Positions 20,596 to 30,350 of a stretch of 55,029 nt of DNA are shown piece after piece. Position numbers and translations under genes: made by a program. The stretch is from an uncultured bacterium (GTDB lineage: Bacteria > Bacillota > Clostridia > Christensenellales > Pumilibacteraceae): positions 1-55,029 of the forward strand of contig CATKCE010000060.1 of the NCBI GenBank assembly GCA_949744905.1, written 5' to 3'. Below the pieces are notes generated by a model. The model saw only the letters and a program-made list of their open reading frames with translations, searched no databases and was not told where the DNA came from. Position 1 is the stretch's first letter. Every line of letters starts with the position of its first letter.

Positions 20596-20820
20596 TCACA
20601 GCTTTTTAAGTTCTTCTTTCAGCTTGCGCAGATTTTCGCGCTCGACTTCTATCAAACGGCTGAACACCTTAAAGTATTCGACGTCGGCTTTATCCGGTTT
20701 TGTTTCGCTTATAATCGCATCAAGCAAAGCGGACTGGCTTCGCGCCCGCTTTTTTTCCAACCGTTCTATTTCTTCTTCGCCCGCTTTTATCTCGCGTTTT
20801 ATTTCGCCTTTTCTGGACAT
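20596..20820 (-). CDS. Small coiled-coil protein of unknown function
   Basis: MSRKGEIKREIKAGEEEIERLEKKRARSQSALLDAIISETKPDKADVEYFKVFSRLIEVERENLRKLKEELKKL; heptad-like charged helix, own promoter, GGAG upstream. Confidence 0.7.
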   Translation of the reverse strand: MSRKGEIKREIKAGEEEIERLEKKRARSQSALLDAIISETKPDKADVEYFKVFSRLIEVERENLRKLKEELKKL

Positions 20821-20892
20821 ACCGTCTCCGCATCCTCCCAAAATAACGCCGCGGCAAGCGCAACGCCGTTCTTTATCGCCCTGTTTTACACT

Positions 20893-20921
20893 ATTTTATC
20901 ACATAATCGAAAAATTGACAA
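20893..20921 (-). promoter_or_regulatory. Promoter for the small coiled-coil gene
   Basis: TTGTCA - 17 nt - TAAAAT with TGn extension (TGATAAAAT). Confidence 0.6.
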
Positions 20922-20997
20922 TAGTATTTCACAAATAAAAACCTTACTTTTTATACATAGGACATGAAGCTCCGCCGCGTTTTATCCGCATATACAC

Positions 20998-21037
20998 AAA
21001 ACCGCCGCGCAAGTAATAAAATTTATCTGCGCGGCGG
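20998..21037 (-). terminator. Rho-independent terminator after sbcC
   Basis: Minus strand CCGCCGCGCA ... TGCGCGGCGG followed by TTTTG. Confidence 0.75.
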
Positions 21038-21057
21038 CAAAAACGTCCCCTTGGATA

Positions 21058-23826
21058 TCACACCGATATCTCGGCGCGGCTTCCGCCGCTTTTGTGCTTT
21101 GTTACGATTATCTTTTTATCTATGCGCGCGCGCAATTCCGAAACGTGCGATATTATTCCCACCAAGCGATTGCCCTGCCCCAGCCGCGCCAGAGTATCCA
21201 CCGCCTGCGAAAGAGATTCCTCGTCAAGCGAGCCGAAGCCCTCGTCAACGAACATGGTATCGAGCTTTATGCCGCCAGCCGACGATTGTATCTCGTCGCT
21301 TAGCCCGAGAGCCAGCGACAGCGACGCCTTGAAGGATTCGCCGCCCGATAAAGTTTTGACGCTGCGAACGGTGCCGTTGTAGTGGTCCACAACGTCGAGG
21401 TCCAACCCGCCCTGGCTTCTGCCGTCGGCTTCTTTTCGGCGGCGCAACTCGTACTGTCCGCCCGACATCATCATAAAGCGGATGTTCGCCCTCGCGGTTA
21501 TACGGTCGAAATACGCGGCCTGCACATAGGTTTCCAGCATTATCTTCTCTTTGCCGGAAATATTGCCGTTGGCGGTCTGGCTCAGTATATTTACCATTGC
21601 GAATCCGTCCTCGGCGACCGAGAGTTCGTCGAGCGCCTTTTCTATCTTATGCTTTGCACCGGAATTCGTAGTGTTACGCGCATGCAGTTTTTTGATAACT
21701 TCGTAAAATTTTGCTTTCTCGCTATCCAGTTTTTCCTTGACGGCGGTAAGAGCCGCGATGTCTCCGCTCTTTCCGCTTTTTATTATCTTTTCAAGTTCTA
21801 ATATCTGTCCCTCGGCGACTTTTACTTTTTCGCCCCGCTCTTTGACCGCCCGAGCGGCTTTTTCCTCCGCCGCGGCATATCCGGTTTTAAGAGTTTTAAG
21901 CCGTTGTATCTCCGATTCGGCTTCGGCTTTACTTTTATATTTCAGTTTTCTGCCGAGTTCCTGTCCGTCGGACAGCGCGGACGCGTTCCTTTCTTTTTCC
22001 GCGGCGATCACCTTATCGTATTCCGCCTTTTTGTCACGCAGTTTTATAAGCTCCGTTTCGTCAAGCGGAATGGACTTGTCCAGTTCTTCTTTCAACTTTA
22101 TGCGCTTGTCTTCCGCCGCCGATCTTTTTTCGATGTCCTTTATTTTGTTTCCGGCCTCCGCGATAGCCGACGGCAGTTTCATTTTGATAGCCTCCGCGTC
22201 GTCCTCTCCGCTCATACCGAGCAGTTTTTCCGCCGACGAAACGAGAGCCGACAACCGCGCGCGCACCTCGCCGTTAACTTCTCCCGCCGACTTGCTCGCG
22301 TTTTCCGCCTCGTTTTGCGCCGCGTCCCGCTCACGCTTCGCCTGTTCCAACCTGTCCGCCGACGGAGCGCCCGAGTCGCATGAAGCAAGACGGGGATGCT
22401 CGCGCGAGCCGCAAACCGGACACGCCTCGCCGTCGATAAGCCTCGACGCAAGCACGCCCGCCTGGCCGTCGAGATATTCCTTATACATTTTTTCGTATAT
22501 TCCGCTCTTTTCGGCGGCACGGGAAACTTTATCCTTATAATCGTTCCGCGCTTTTATCAGCTCCGAATTTTTAACGTCGAAATCCAATAGGTCCCGCCGC
22601 AATTTTTCAAATTCCGAATATCTTTCGCTTTCACGCGCCAATAAAGCGTTAAGACTTTCCAACTCGCGTCCCGCGTTCTCCGCGTCGGCGCGATCTTTTT
22701 TATCTCTGTCGATCTTTCCGGTCAGTTCAAAAACGGCTTTATCGGCGTCGTCGCGCAATTTTTCCAACGACTTTATCTTTTTGCCGCTGTCCGAATACTT
22801 CTCGCGCAGTTCGTTCAGCCTGTCGTACTCCGGCAAAATGAGTTCTAAAGCCGCTATATCCGCGTCGATCTTATCGCGCTCGCCGCGCTTTTCTTTTTGC
22901 GCTTGGTGCTCTTTTTCCGCGTCGTCGCGCTCTTTACGCATATCGGCAAGCTCCGACAACAATTTTTCATACTTGTCCTTCGATTCCAAGACAGAGCGCG
23001 CGCATGCAAGCTCCGCCGTAACTTCCGCCGCTTTCTTTTCCGTATCGCGCATTTTTTTCTCGACGTCCGACAGCTCTTTGCCGTCGCGCGACAGTAGCTC
23101 CTCCAACAGCTCCGAAACTTGTTCGAAAGGCATTTCGCCGCGCTTCGCCGCGTTCACGCTTTCGGCATACTCTCCTTCGTCGTACGATATTTCGCTTATA
23201 TACCGTTTCAACGCGTTTTCCAGTTCCTCGCATTCCTTCCTACGCACCGTCGCCTCGCTCTTTAACGCCTCTTGCATATCGAAACAACGTTTTGTATGGA
23301 ATATGTCGCGGAATATCTTTTTGCGCTCGTCGGTAGTTGCGTATAAAAGTTTCAAAAAATCGCCCTGGGCTATCATGGCTATCTGCGTAAACTGCTCTTT
23401 ATTGAGTCCGGTCAATTCGTTTACCGCCCTGTCGACTTCTCCCTTTTTTGTGACGACTTTTCCGTCGGGATACACGAATTCGGCATTGGCTCTCTCCGTA
23501 GTCGTGCCTCCGCCTCGCTTGCTTGCGCGCTCGTATTCGGGATTACGGCGCACCGTGTAGCGCTTGCCGTCGTAATCAAACGTAAGCTCCACCGTCGTGG
23601 GCGTTTCGGGCGCGGCGTACTTCGAGCGGAACATACCGGGATCCCGATTGCTGCCGCTCGCCGAGCCGTACAGCGCGTAAGTTATAGCGTCGAACACCGT
23701 GGTCTTACCTGCGCCGGTATCGCCGGTTATAAGATAAATACCGCCCGTCCCCAGCTTTTCAAGATCGAGTTCGGTGCGTCCGGCATAAGGTCCGAACGCT
23801 TCCATCACAAGTTTTACAGGCCTCAT
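21058..23826 (-). CDS. sbcC: Exonuclease SbcC (ATPase subunit)
   Basis: MRPVKLVMEAFGPYAGRTELDLEKLGTGGIYLITGDTGAGKTTVFDAITYALYG; zinc-hook CPVCGSREHP; C-terminal LSGGESFKASLSLALGLSDE. Confidence 0.97.
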   Translation of the reverse strand: MRPVKLVMEAFGPYAGRTELDLEKLGTGGIYLITGDTGAGKTTVFDAITYALYGSASGSNRDPGMFRSKYAAPETPTTVELTFDYDGKRYTVRRNPEYERASKRGGGTTTERANAEFVYPDGKVVTKKGEVDRAVNELTGLNKEQFTQIAMIAQGDFLKLLYATTDERKKIFRDIFHTKRCFDMQEALKSEATVRRKECEELENALKRYISEISYDEGEYAESVNAAKRGEMPFEQVSELLEELLSRDGKELSDVEKKMRDTEKKAAEVTAELACARSVLESKDKYEKLLSELADMRKERDDAEKEHQAQKEKRGERDKIDADIAALELILPEYDRLNELREKYSDSGKKIKSLEKLRDDADKAVFELTGKIDRDKKDRADAENAGRELESLNALLARESERYSEFEKLRRDLLDFDVKNSELIKARNDYKDKVSRAAEKSGIYEKMYKEYLDGQAGVLASRLIDGEACPVCGSREHPRLASCDSGAPSADRLEQAKRERDAAQNEAENASKSAGEVNGEVRARLSALVSSAEKLLGMSGEDDAEAIKMKLPSAIAEAGNKIKDIEKRSAAEDKRIKLKEELDKSIPLDETELIKLRDKKAEYDKVIAAEKERNASALSDGQELGRKLKYKSKAEAESEIQRLKTLKTGYAAAEEKAARAVKERGEKVKVAEGQILELEKIIKSGKSGDIAALTAVKEKLDSEKAKFYEVIKKLHARNTTNSGAKHKIEKALDELSVAEDGFAMVNILSQTANGNISGKEKIMLETYVQAAYFDRITARANIRFMMMSGGQYELRRRKEADGRSQGGLDLDVVDHYNGTVRSVKTLSGGESFKASLSLALGLSDEIQSSAGGIKLDTMFVDEGFGSLDEESLSQAVDTLARLGQGNRLVGIISHVSELRARIDKKIIVTKHKSGGSRAEISV

Positions 23827-24959
23827 TGCGCGTCCTCCCCGATCTTATCCAACAGGTCGCGGCAAAACTCTTTTTGTCCGTCGCTCATGGGCGCGTTATT
23901 CTGTTTTTCGTACAACTCGCAAAACAAGTCAAACAGCGACCGCGTTTCGACGTCCTCCGCCTCGCCCACCGAAACATCGGCGCGGGTGCGCGTATTGTCG
24001 TAATCCATCTTCATGAGATTGCGGTACACCACGCGGAGCTTCGCCATCGCGTCGGGAATATCCTGCTCGTCGGTAAGCGTAACGTGCATGTAATCGTCGC
24101 GGTAACTTGTTCCGTCGTAAAAGTTTTTGTCGAGTATCTCATCGTATTTGCCGCGTATTTCTTTTAAGTCGCGCATAGGACACAGCGGCAATTCGGTAAC
24201 GCTAATCTCGCCTTTCTTTCTCAAATCGACCATTGTAACGGACTTTTTGTGTTTTGCTTCCGAAAACGAATATTTGAGCGGAGCGCCGCAGTAACGTATA
24301 TGCCCTCCGCCCGCGTTCTGCGGTCCGTGCACGTGCCCGAGCGCCACGTAATCGAATCCCTCGAAGACGCACGCGTCAACGTTGTCGGTACCGCCCACCG
24401 ATATCTCCTCCGATTCGCTGCGTTCGGCTCCCGTTACGAACTGGTGCGTTATAAGTACGTTCCTCTCGGACGCGTCAATATCCATCTCCGCCACAGCCGC
24501 CTTTACCGCGTCGGTATACGTGACGATACCGTCGCCGAAATATCCTCTCACCGTCGACGGCTTTATAAAAGGCAGCATGTAGACGTTTACGTTTCCGTGC
24601 TCGTCGCGACACCTTACGGGCTCGGTATGTCCGCAGTACACCGGCGACATGTATATGCCGCTGGCAGTCATCAGTCTGCCGCCGAAGGCTATGCGCTCGG
24701 GGCTGTCATGATTGCCGCTGATGATAAACGCCTTTATTCCGAGCTTTGCGATACGCACCAAAAATTCGTCCAGCAATTCCACCGCTTCGGCGGAGGGCAC
24801 GGACTTATCGAACACGTCGCCGGCTATCATAATCCCGTAAGGTCTGACGTTTTCCGCTATTTCCGATACGCGCTCCAATATGTATTTCTGGTCGTCGAGC
24901 ATGGAAAACCCGTTGACCCTTTTGCCTATGTGAAGATCGGACAAATGCAGTAATTTCAT
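23823..24959 (-). CDS. sbcD: Exonuclease SbcD (nuclease subunit)
   Basis: MKLLHLSDLHIGKRVNGFSMLDDQKYIL; IIAGDVFD; ISGNHDSPERIAFG; 4-bp overlap with sbcC. Confidence 0.97.
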   Translation of the reverse strand: MKLLHLSDLHIGKRVNGFSMLDDQKYILERVSEIAENVRPYGIMIAGDVFDKSVPSAEAVELLDEFLVRIAKLGIKAFIISGNHDSPERIAFGGRLMTASGIYMSPVYCGHTEPVRCRDEHGNVNVYMLPFIKPSTVRGYFGDGIVTYTDAVKAAVAEMDIDASERNVLITHQFVTGAERSESEEISVGGTDNVDACVFEGFDYVALGHVHGPQNAGGGHIRYCGAPLKYSFSEAKHKKSVTMVDLRKKGEISVTELPLCPMRDLKEIRGKYDEILDKNFYDGTSYRDDYMHVTLTDEQDIPDAMAKLRVVYRNLMKMDYDNTRTRADVSVGEAEDVETRSLFDLFCELYEKQNNAPMSDGQKEFCRDLLDKIGEDAQ

Positions 24960-25459
24960 TTTTCCGACTCCCCGAGCTTTGAGGCGCGCGCTTTTTCCGC
25001 GGCGTCAAGCAGTTGCATGACAAATTCTTCCGCGTCTTCGTCGGAGATGCCCGGCGACAACACATGCATCCTGCCGCCGCTGTAATACACCGTTATAGCC
25101 CGCACCGTGAATCTGAAATATATAACGATACACGTTACAAGTACGACCGCGCCCAACGCAAGGACCGCGATACCGAGTATAGTCCGCAACAGCTTGTCAT
25201 GCGGTAAAAAGTATGCGCTGAGCACACAGCACAGCGCGAAAAACACCAGCCCTATTACCGGCACGCGCAAAAATCTTTCGGCGCCCCATTCCGCGCCCGA
25301 AACGGCGTCCAGACTTACCGCTTTGCGGTGCTCTATCCCCAAACGGTTTATGCCCGTCTTGTATAACCGTTTATTCGTGAGCGTTACGCTGTCGCCGCGT
25401 TTTTTCTTTCCGCTTGCGTCGCACTCTATTTTACATATCATCTTTTCGTCGTCAGTCAT
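24956..25459 (-). CDS. Membrane protein of unknown function, PH-like domain organisation
   Basis: Soluble N-terminus, two TM segments (VPVIGLVFFALCCVLSAYF, ILGIAVLALGAVVLVTCIVIYF), then a short cytoplasmic segment; RBS AGAGGAG; overlaps sbcD. Confidence 0.65.
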   Translation of the reverse strand: MTDDEKMICKIECDASGKKKRGDSVTLTNKRLYKTGINRLGIEHRKAVSLDAVSGAEWGAERFLRVPVIGLVFFALCCVLSAYFLPHDKLLRTILGIAVLALGAVVLVTCIVIYFRFTVRAITVYYSGGRMHVLSPGISDEDAEEFVMQLLDAAEKARASKLGESEK

Positions 25460-25505
25460 TTATCCCGCTCCTCTGCCGGCGTTGCCAATCTTCTGCCCGG
25501 GCGCG

Positions 25506-26261
25506 TCAAAGCCTTACGCATACCCCTTTTCCGCGCAAATACTCTTTAAGCTCTTTTATCGGTATCCTGTTAAAGTGGAATACCGATGCCGCCAACGCCG
25601 CGTCGGCATGCGCGCGATCGAACGCTTCGAAAAAGTGCCGCTTTTCGCCCGCGCCGCCGCTTGCTATCACCGGTATTTTCACGCTGTCGGAAACTGTTCC
25701 GGTAAGCTCGGTCTCGTAGCCGATATTGGTACCGTCGCGGTCTATGCTTGTAAGCAGGATCTCGCCGGCGCCGAGACTTTCGGCGCGCACCGCCCACTCG
25801 AGAGCGTCGAGTTCCTCTCTTTTTCTGCCGCCCGCGCTGTATACCCTGTAACCGTTTTCTTCGCGCAAAGCGTCTATGGCTACCACCACGCACTGCCGCC
25901 CGAATTTGTCGGCGAGTTCGCTTATCAGCCGAGGGTCGCGTATCGCCGCCGTGTTTACCGACACCTTGTCCGCGCCCGCCCGCAGTATAGCGGTGGCGTC
26001 GCGTACCGAGCGTATGCCGCCGCCCACGCAAAGCGGTACGGCAAGCCGTTCCGCAACGCGTGAAACGGTTTCCGCCACCGTTTCCGCCCCGCGCACCGAC
26101 GCCGTTATATCCAAAAATACTATTTCGTCGGCGCCGGCCCGTTCGTAAGCCGCCGCGACTTGCGCGGGGTCGCCCGCGTCGGTAAGGTTGACAAAATTGA
26201 CTCCCTTTACCACTCTGCCGTCCTTTACGTCAAGGCACGGTATTATCCTCTTTGCAGTCAT
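25506..26261 (-). CDS. hisF: Imidazole glycerol phosphate synthase cyclase subunit HisF
   Basis: [55 protein letters not shown]. Confidence 0.97.
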   Translation of the reverse strand: MTAKRIIPCLDVKDGRVVKGVNFVNLTDAGDPAQVAAAYERAGADEIVFLDITASVRGAETVAETVSRVAERLAVPLCVGGGIRSVRDATAILRAGADKVSVNTAAIRDPRLISELADKFGRQCVVVAIDALREENGYRVYSAGGRKREELDALEWAVRAESLGAGEILLTSIDRDGTNIGYETELTGTVSDSVKIPVIASGGAGEKRHFFEAFDRAHADAALAASVFHFNRIPIKELKEYLRGKGVCVRL

Positions 26262-26893
26262 GTTTCCGTCCCCGCTCCGCATACAGCCGCGAAATTTTTC
26301 AAAATCTTACGTCCCACGTCCGAACTTTTTTCCGGATGGAATTGCGTCCCGAACACGTTGCCGCTCTCTACCGCCGCGTCGAACGTTTCGCCGTACTCCG
26401 CCGTAGCGCAGGCTTTACCGTTACTGTGCGCCCCGAACGAATGAACAAAGTATACGTAATCGCCGTCGCTTACGCCTTGCATGAGCCGTCCTTTGCATCC
26501 GCCGAGTCCGGTCCAGCCCATGTGCGGCACTTTTAATCCGCAGGTACGCAAACGCGTGACTATACCGCTTACAAGTCCGAGCCCCTCGGCGCCGGGATTT
26601 TCTTCGCTGCCGGAAAACAGCAACTGCATCCCGAGGCATATCCCGAGAAGCGGCACTCCCGCGCCGGCGTATTCTTTTAACGCGTCCGTAAATCCGGCGT
26701 CCCGCAAACTGCGCGCCGCGTACCCGAAGGCTCCGACTCCCGGGAGCAATATGCCGGCGCAACCTTTAAGTTCGGCGGGAGAACAGGCTACGTAAGCCGC
26801 CGCACCGACGCGTTTGAGTCCGCACAAAACCGAGTGGAGATTGCCTGCGCCGTAATCTACGACCGCTATTTTGTCGTTAGTGGATACATTCAT
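26258..26893 (-). CDS. hisH: Imidazole glycerol phosphate synthase glutamine amidotransferase subunit HisH
   Basis: [63 protein letters not shown]. Start set at 26893, just after the promoter -10. Confidence 0.95.
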   Translation of the reverse strand: MNVSTNDKIAVVDYGAGNLHSVLCGLKRVGAAAYVACSPAELKGCAGILLPGVGAFGYAARSLRDAGFTDALKEYAGAGVPLLGICLGMQLLFSGSEENPGAEGLGLVSGIVTRLRTCGLKVPHMGWTGLGGCKGRLMQGVSDGDYVYFVHSFGAHSNGKACATAEYGETFDAAVESGNVFGTQFHPEKSSDVGRKILKNFAAVCGAGTET

Positions 26894-26899
26894 GATTAC

Positions 26900-26929
26900 A
26901 TTATAACCTTTTACGGCTACGCCAGTCAA
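26900..26929 (-). promoter_or_regulatory. Promoter for hisH
   Basis: TTGACT - 18 nt - TATAAT, then 6 nt to ATG. Confidence 0.65.
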
Positions 26930-26946
26930 TTTTTTAGCCCACAATA

Positions 26947-26975
26947 TTGACAAATCGCCGCGCCGGTGTTATCAT
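26947..26975 (+). promoter_or_regulatory. Promoter for lgt
   Basis: TTGACA - 17 nt - TATCAT (TGn extended), then 6 nt to ATG. Confidence 0.65.
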
Positions 26976-26981
26976 TTAATC

Positions 26982-27878
26982 ATGTATCCGTATCTTTTCG
27001 GCTCCGAAGCTTTGTCCATGTACGGCATAATGCTTGCGGCGGGCCTTTTGGCGGCGATATTGCTGTTCAAATTTATTTGCAACAAAAAGAAGGTGGACGA
27101 TAAAACATACACCTTTTATTCTCTGCTTGCCATCATAAGCATAGCCGCGGGCTTGGGCGGCGCCGCGCTTTTCCAATCGATATACGATATGATAGCCAAA
27201 GCCGTCGCCGGAGAAAAAGTCAGCTTCGGATATTCGGGGCTCACGTTTATGGGCGGACTAATAACCGGCGTTATAGTGTTTGTCGCCAGCGCCGCTATAT
27301 TCGCAAAAGGTCAAGTCAAACGCAACTTCTTCGAATGCGCTTCTTACGGCGCGCCGTGCATAGTTCTCGGACATGCCTTCGGAAGATTCGGCTGCTTTTT
27401 CGCAGGATGCTGTTACGGAAAAGTCACCGACAGTTTTCTCGGCATCCGTTTCCCCGGCATGTCGCAAAAAGTTTATCCCACGCAGTTGTTCGAAGCGCTG
27501 TTTCTCGTGTTGCTGTTCGCGGCGATGATGGTGCTTTTATTCCGATTCAAAAACTATAAGATACAATTGCCGCTGTACGGCATGGGTTATGCCGTATTCC
27601 GCTTTTTGATAGAATACGTGCGCGGCGACGACCGCGGAGCGTTTATTCCGGGACTCAGCCCCAGCCAAGCCCAGGTCATACTTCTGTTTGCCGCGGCGGC
27701 GGCCGTTGCGGTACTCGTATTCAAATTCGATATCGTGCCTTTCGCAAAAGCCGCGGATACGGTTCCCGCAGCCGACCGGCAGGATACGGCGTCCGACACG
27801 GCGGACGATACGATAGCAGCAAACGAAACGGACGTTTCGTCGCCGCAAAACGATTCGTCCGACGAAAACGACGCGTAA
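26982..27878 (+). CDS. lgt: Prolipoprotein diacylglyceryl transferase
   Basis: LGHAFGRFGCFFAGCCYGKVTDSFLGIRFP signature, multiple TMs; acidic low-complexity C-terminal tail. Confidence 0.95.
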   Translation: MYPYLFGSEALSMYGIMLAAGLLAAILLFKFICNKKKVDDKTYTFYSLLAIISIAAGLGGAALFQSIYDMIAKAVAGEKVSFGYSGLTFMGGLITGVIVFVASAAIFAKGQVKRNFFECASYGAPCIVLGHAFGRFGCFFAGCCYGKVTDSFLGIRFPGMSQKVYPTQLFEALFLVLLFAAMMVLLFRFKNYKIQLPLYGMGYAVFRFLIEYVRGDDRGAFIPGLSPSQAQVILLFAAAAAVAVLVFKFDIVPFAKAADTVPAADRQDTASDTADDTIAANETDVSSPQNDSSDENDA

Positions 27879-27911
27879 AATCGGCAAACACAGCTTCACC
27901 GTATGCACGCG

Positions 27912-27946
27912 AAAAGCTCTCCTACTATCCGTCGGAGAACTTTTTT
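27912..27946 (+). terminator. Rho-independent terminator after lgt
   Basis: AAAAGCTCTCC ... GGAGAACTTTTTT hairpin plus T-run. Confidence 0.7.
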
Positions 27947-28003
27947 ATAAATACCGCTTGCACGGTAACGTGCAAAACTTATATATTCGATACTACGTCG
28001 AAG

Positions 28004-28303
28004 CTAATCTTTTTCGACGGCGCGCATTTCATCTATATTCAAAAACAGCTCCGTCGTCTCTTTTATTTCGACGTCCGTCGCTCCTTTTTCTTTCATTTTT
28101 TCACTTATCGTTTTAGAAGCCCAAACATTGAATTCGGTATCGATATCGCAATCACCCGAATATTCGAAAACGTTCTCTTTTTTTATATTGAAATATTTCA
28201 AATAGCTCTCGAATACTTTTGGAATCGACATTCCCTCTTTTGTCAACTTAAACGTTTCGTTACCGGCAAGTTCAGTTTTGCAGTACTATTTTTTATTCTT
28301 CAT
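28004..28303 (-). pseudogene. Small ORF (~99 codons) interrupted by an in-frame TAG at codon 6; or a shorter ORF starting internally
   Basis: Minus-strand translation from ATG 28303: MKNKK*YCKTELAGNETFKLTKEGMSIPKVFESYLKYFNIKKENVFEYSGDCDIDTEFNVWASKTISEKMKEKGATDVEIKETTELFLNIDEMRAVEKD*. The ORF track starts it at a TTG at 28246. Confidence 0.4.
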
Positions 28304-28381
28304 AAAATACGGACGTCGTCCGAACATACCCCACCCATTAAGCGAAAAATTCTCGTGCGTCTTTTGTTTTTACAGACCTTG

Positions 28382-29302
28382 TCACTTGGTAAATCCGCGC
28401 CCAACGACTTCGCTCGCGCTGGTTATATACGCAAAAGTATCGGGATACTTTTTGAGTATCTCGCGGAACGCGGACATCTGCCGCTTACGCAGTATACATA
28501 TAAGCATGGCGCGCTCCTCGCCGGTATACATACCCTTTGCCGCGATCTTGGTCACGCCACGGTGTAATTTCTGTATTATCTCCGCCGAGAGTTCTTCCGG
28601 CTGGGTCGTTATTATCTCGAACTTCACGGCAGACTTAAAGCCTTGCAGTATCGTCTCGGCAACTTTGCTCGACGCGTACATCTCCACCATGGACAACAGG
28701 ACCGGAACTATCGAATTGTCGTACACGAAAAACGATACGAGCACTACCGAACTGTCCACTAAGAATATATACCAGGCTATATTGGTAGCCGAAAATTTCT
28801 TTTGGATCAGCGCGGCGATTATATCCGTGCCGCCGTTGCTTCCGCCGAGTTTGAGCATAAGAGCGACGCCCACTCCGCCTATGATACCGCCGGCCATTGC
28901 GGCGAGTATCTTATTGTCGGCGAGATCGAAAGTGGGAAGCCCGATCTTCTCGAACAATATCATTAGTCCCGACGAAAGCAGTATCGCGCCGCCGGATATG
29001 ATGCCGAACCGTTTGCCGATGAATATAAAAGCTATTATCACCAAAGGCACGTTCATTGCAAGCAAAAACCAGCCCGCGTTAGGATGCCCCGGCAACTTGT
29101 TTTCAAGCATGGTGGCAATACCTGTGATGCCTCCGGGAGCAAAGTTGTTGGGCACCACGAACAGATATATCGCCACCGCCCTTATAACGCCCGCGGATAT
29201 TATGCCGAGTATCAAAAGTATTACTTTTTTGAAGGTGGTCTTTTCGGTGGAAATAAGCGCGCGCTCGTCCGCCGCGTCACGCAATTGTTTTTTAGACGTC
29301 AT
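28382..29302 (-). CDS. YitT family membrane protein (DUF2179-type C-terminal domain)
   Basis: VPNNFAPGGITGIATML; multiple TMs; C-terminal TRGVTKIAAKGMYTGEERAMLICILRKRQMSAFREILKKYPDTFAYITSASEVVGRGF, typical of the family. Confidence 0.92.
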   Translation of the reverse strand: MTSKKQLRDAADERALISTEKTTFKKVILLILGIISAGVIRAVAIYLFVVPNNFAPGGITGIATMLENKLPGHPNAGWFLLAMNVPLVIIAFIFIGKRFGIISGGAILLSSGLMILFEKIGLPTFDLADNKILAAMAGGIIGGVGVALMLKLGGSNGGTDIIAALIQKKFSATNIAWYIFLVDSSVVLVSFFVYDNSIVPVLLSMVEMYASSKVAETILQGFKSAVKFEIITTQPEELSAEIIQKLHRGVTKIAAKGMYTGEERAMLICILRKRQMSAFREILKKYPDTFAYITSASEVVGRGFTK

Positions 29303-29315
29303 CGACGTATGTCTC

Positions 29316-30140
29316 CTATTTTTCTTCGGTAACGAAAATTCTTGTTCCGTCGGCTTTGCCGCTTACCGCTTCTTCTATATCGGAATCCGCACCGGCGATT
29401 ATGACCCGTACTCCCGCGGTTATACACGGTTTTATATATTCGAGCTTGGCTCTGGCTCCGTTTGCGCCCGCCCGGGACGCGCCGTCGCACAGCAGTTTTA
29501 TCTTGTCTATCTTTTCCAACACCTCGGCGGCGGTGGGCGCGCTTATCTCTCGTATAAGCGTCTCGGGACACTTAACGTCTTCGTATATTCCGCTTAGCGT
29601 GGAAAATATCAGCAGCGTTTTCGCTTTGACGAGACACGCTATCTGCGCAGCTGTCTCATCGTTGTCCACAAGCTCCACCACTTCGCTCTTTTCGCGCTGC
29701 AACTGCTTTATTTCCATCTTGCGGTTTTCCTCGCAGGATACCGCATCGTTATAATTTATTATTGGCACGGCGTTTTGCGCCGGCATCCGCAACAACATCT
29801 GCCGTATGCTCTCGCGCTTTTCGGGATTGTTGAAGTGCCCGTGCTCCACAAGCACCTGCCTTACGCCGTAACGCGCGTCCACGAAATTGCGGTAAGTCTG
29901 CATAAGCACCGTTTGCCCCTGCGCCGCGTAATCCATTTTCACTTCGTCGGGCAAGCCGTCAAGCTCGCGCCCCGAACGCATGATATAGTCGAGCCGCCCG
30001 ATCTCCGTCGCTCCGCTCGACACCCAAACCATGCCGGGACGCAACTGCCGCGAAAGCCGCGCGAATTTATTGTAGTCTATGGTATGGTGCGCGCTGTCTA
30101 TAAGCGCCATAGAACCTATCTTGCCGACTAAATCTATCAT
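29316..30140 (-). CDS. Amino-acid kinase family protein, glutamate 5-kinase-like
   Basis: VWVSSGATEIGRLDY, VPIINYNDAV, DNDETAAQIACLVKAKTLLIFSTLSGIYED, GANGARAKLEYIKPCITAGVRVIIAGAD; no proA nearby. Confidence 0.8.
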   Translation of the reverse strand: MIDLVGKIGSMALIDSAHHTIDYNKFARLSRQLRPGMVWVSSGATEIGRLDYIMRSGRELDGLPDEVKMDYAAQGQTVLMQTYRNFVDARYGVRQVLVEHGHFNNPEKRESIRQMLLRMPAQNAVPIINYNDAVSCEENRKMEIKQLQREKSEVVELVDNDETAAQIACLVKAKTLLIFSTLSGIYEDVKCPETLIREISAPTAAEVLEKIDKIKLLCDGASRAGANGARAKLEYIKPCITAGVRVIIAGADSDIEEAVSGKADGTRIFVTEEK

Positions 30141-30315
30141 AAATCGCGGTGTGACCTCTCCTGATCCGTTAACAAAACAAAACGCGCCGCAAAGCGAAAA
30201 ACCCTTTACCGTCCGCGTTTCGATATAATAATATCACACGTAAAAAAACGTGTCAAGCAACGACGCAGTTTACGCGGTGTAAAAAATGTTGCCGCCGCCG
30301 ATTTTTAATTTGATG

Positions 30316-30344
30316 TTGCAAAAACCGCAGGCGTGTGGTATAAT
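30316..30344 (+). promoter_or_regulatory. Promoter for the ArsR-like regulator
   Basis: TTGCAA - 17 nt - TATAAT (TGG extended), then 6 nt to ATG 30351. Confidence 0.65.
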
Positions 30345-30350
30345 TTCTAC

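Noticed and set aside
28310-28322. CGGACGTCGTCCG inverted repeat after the YitT gene
   Set aside because: Short stem with a poor T-run; too weak to call a terminator with confidence
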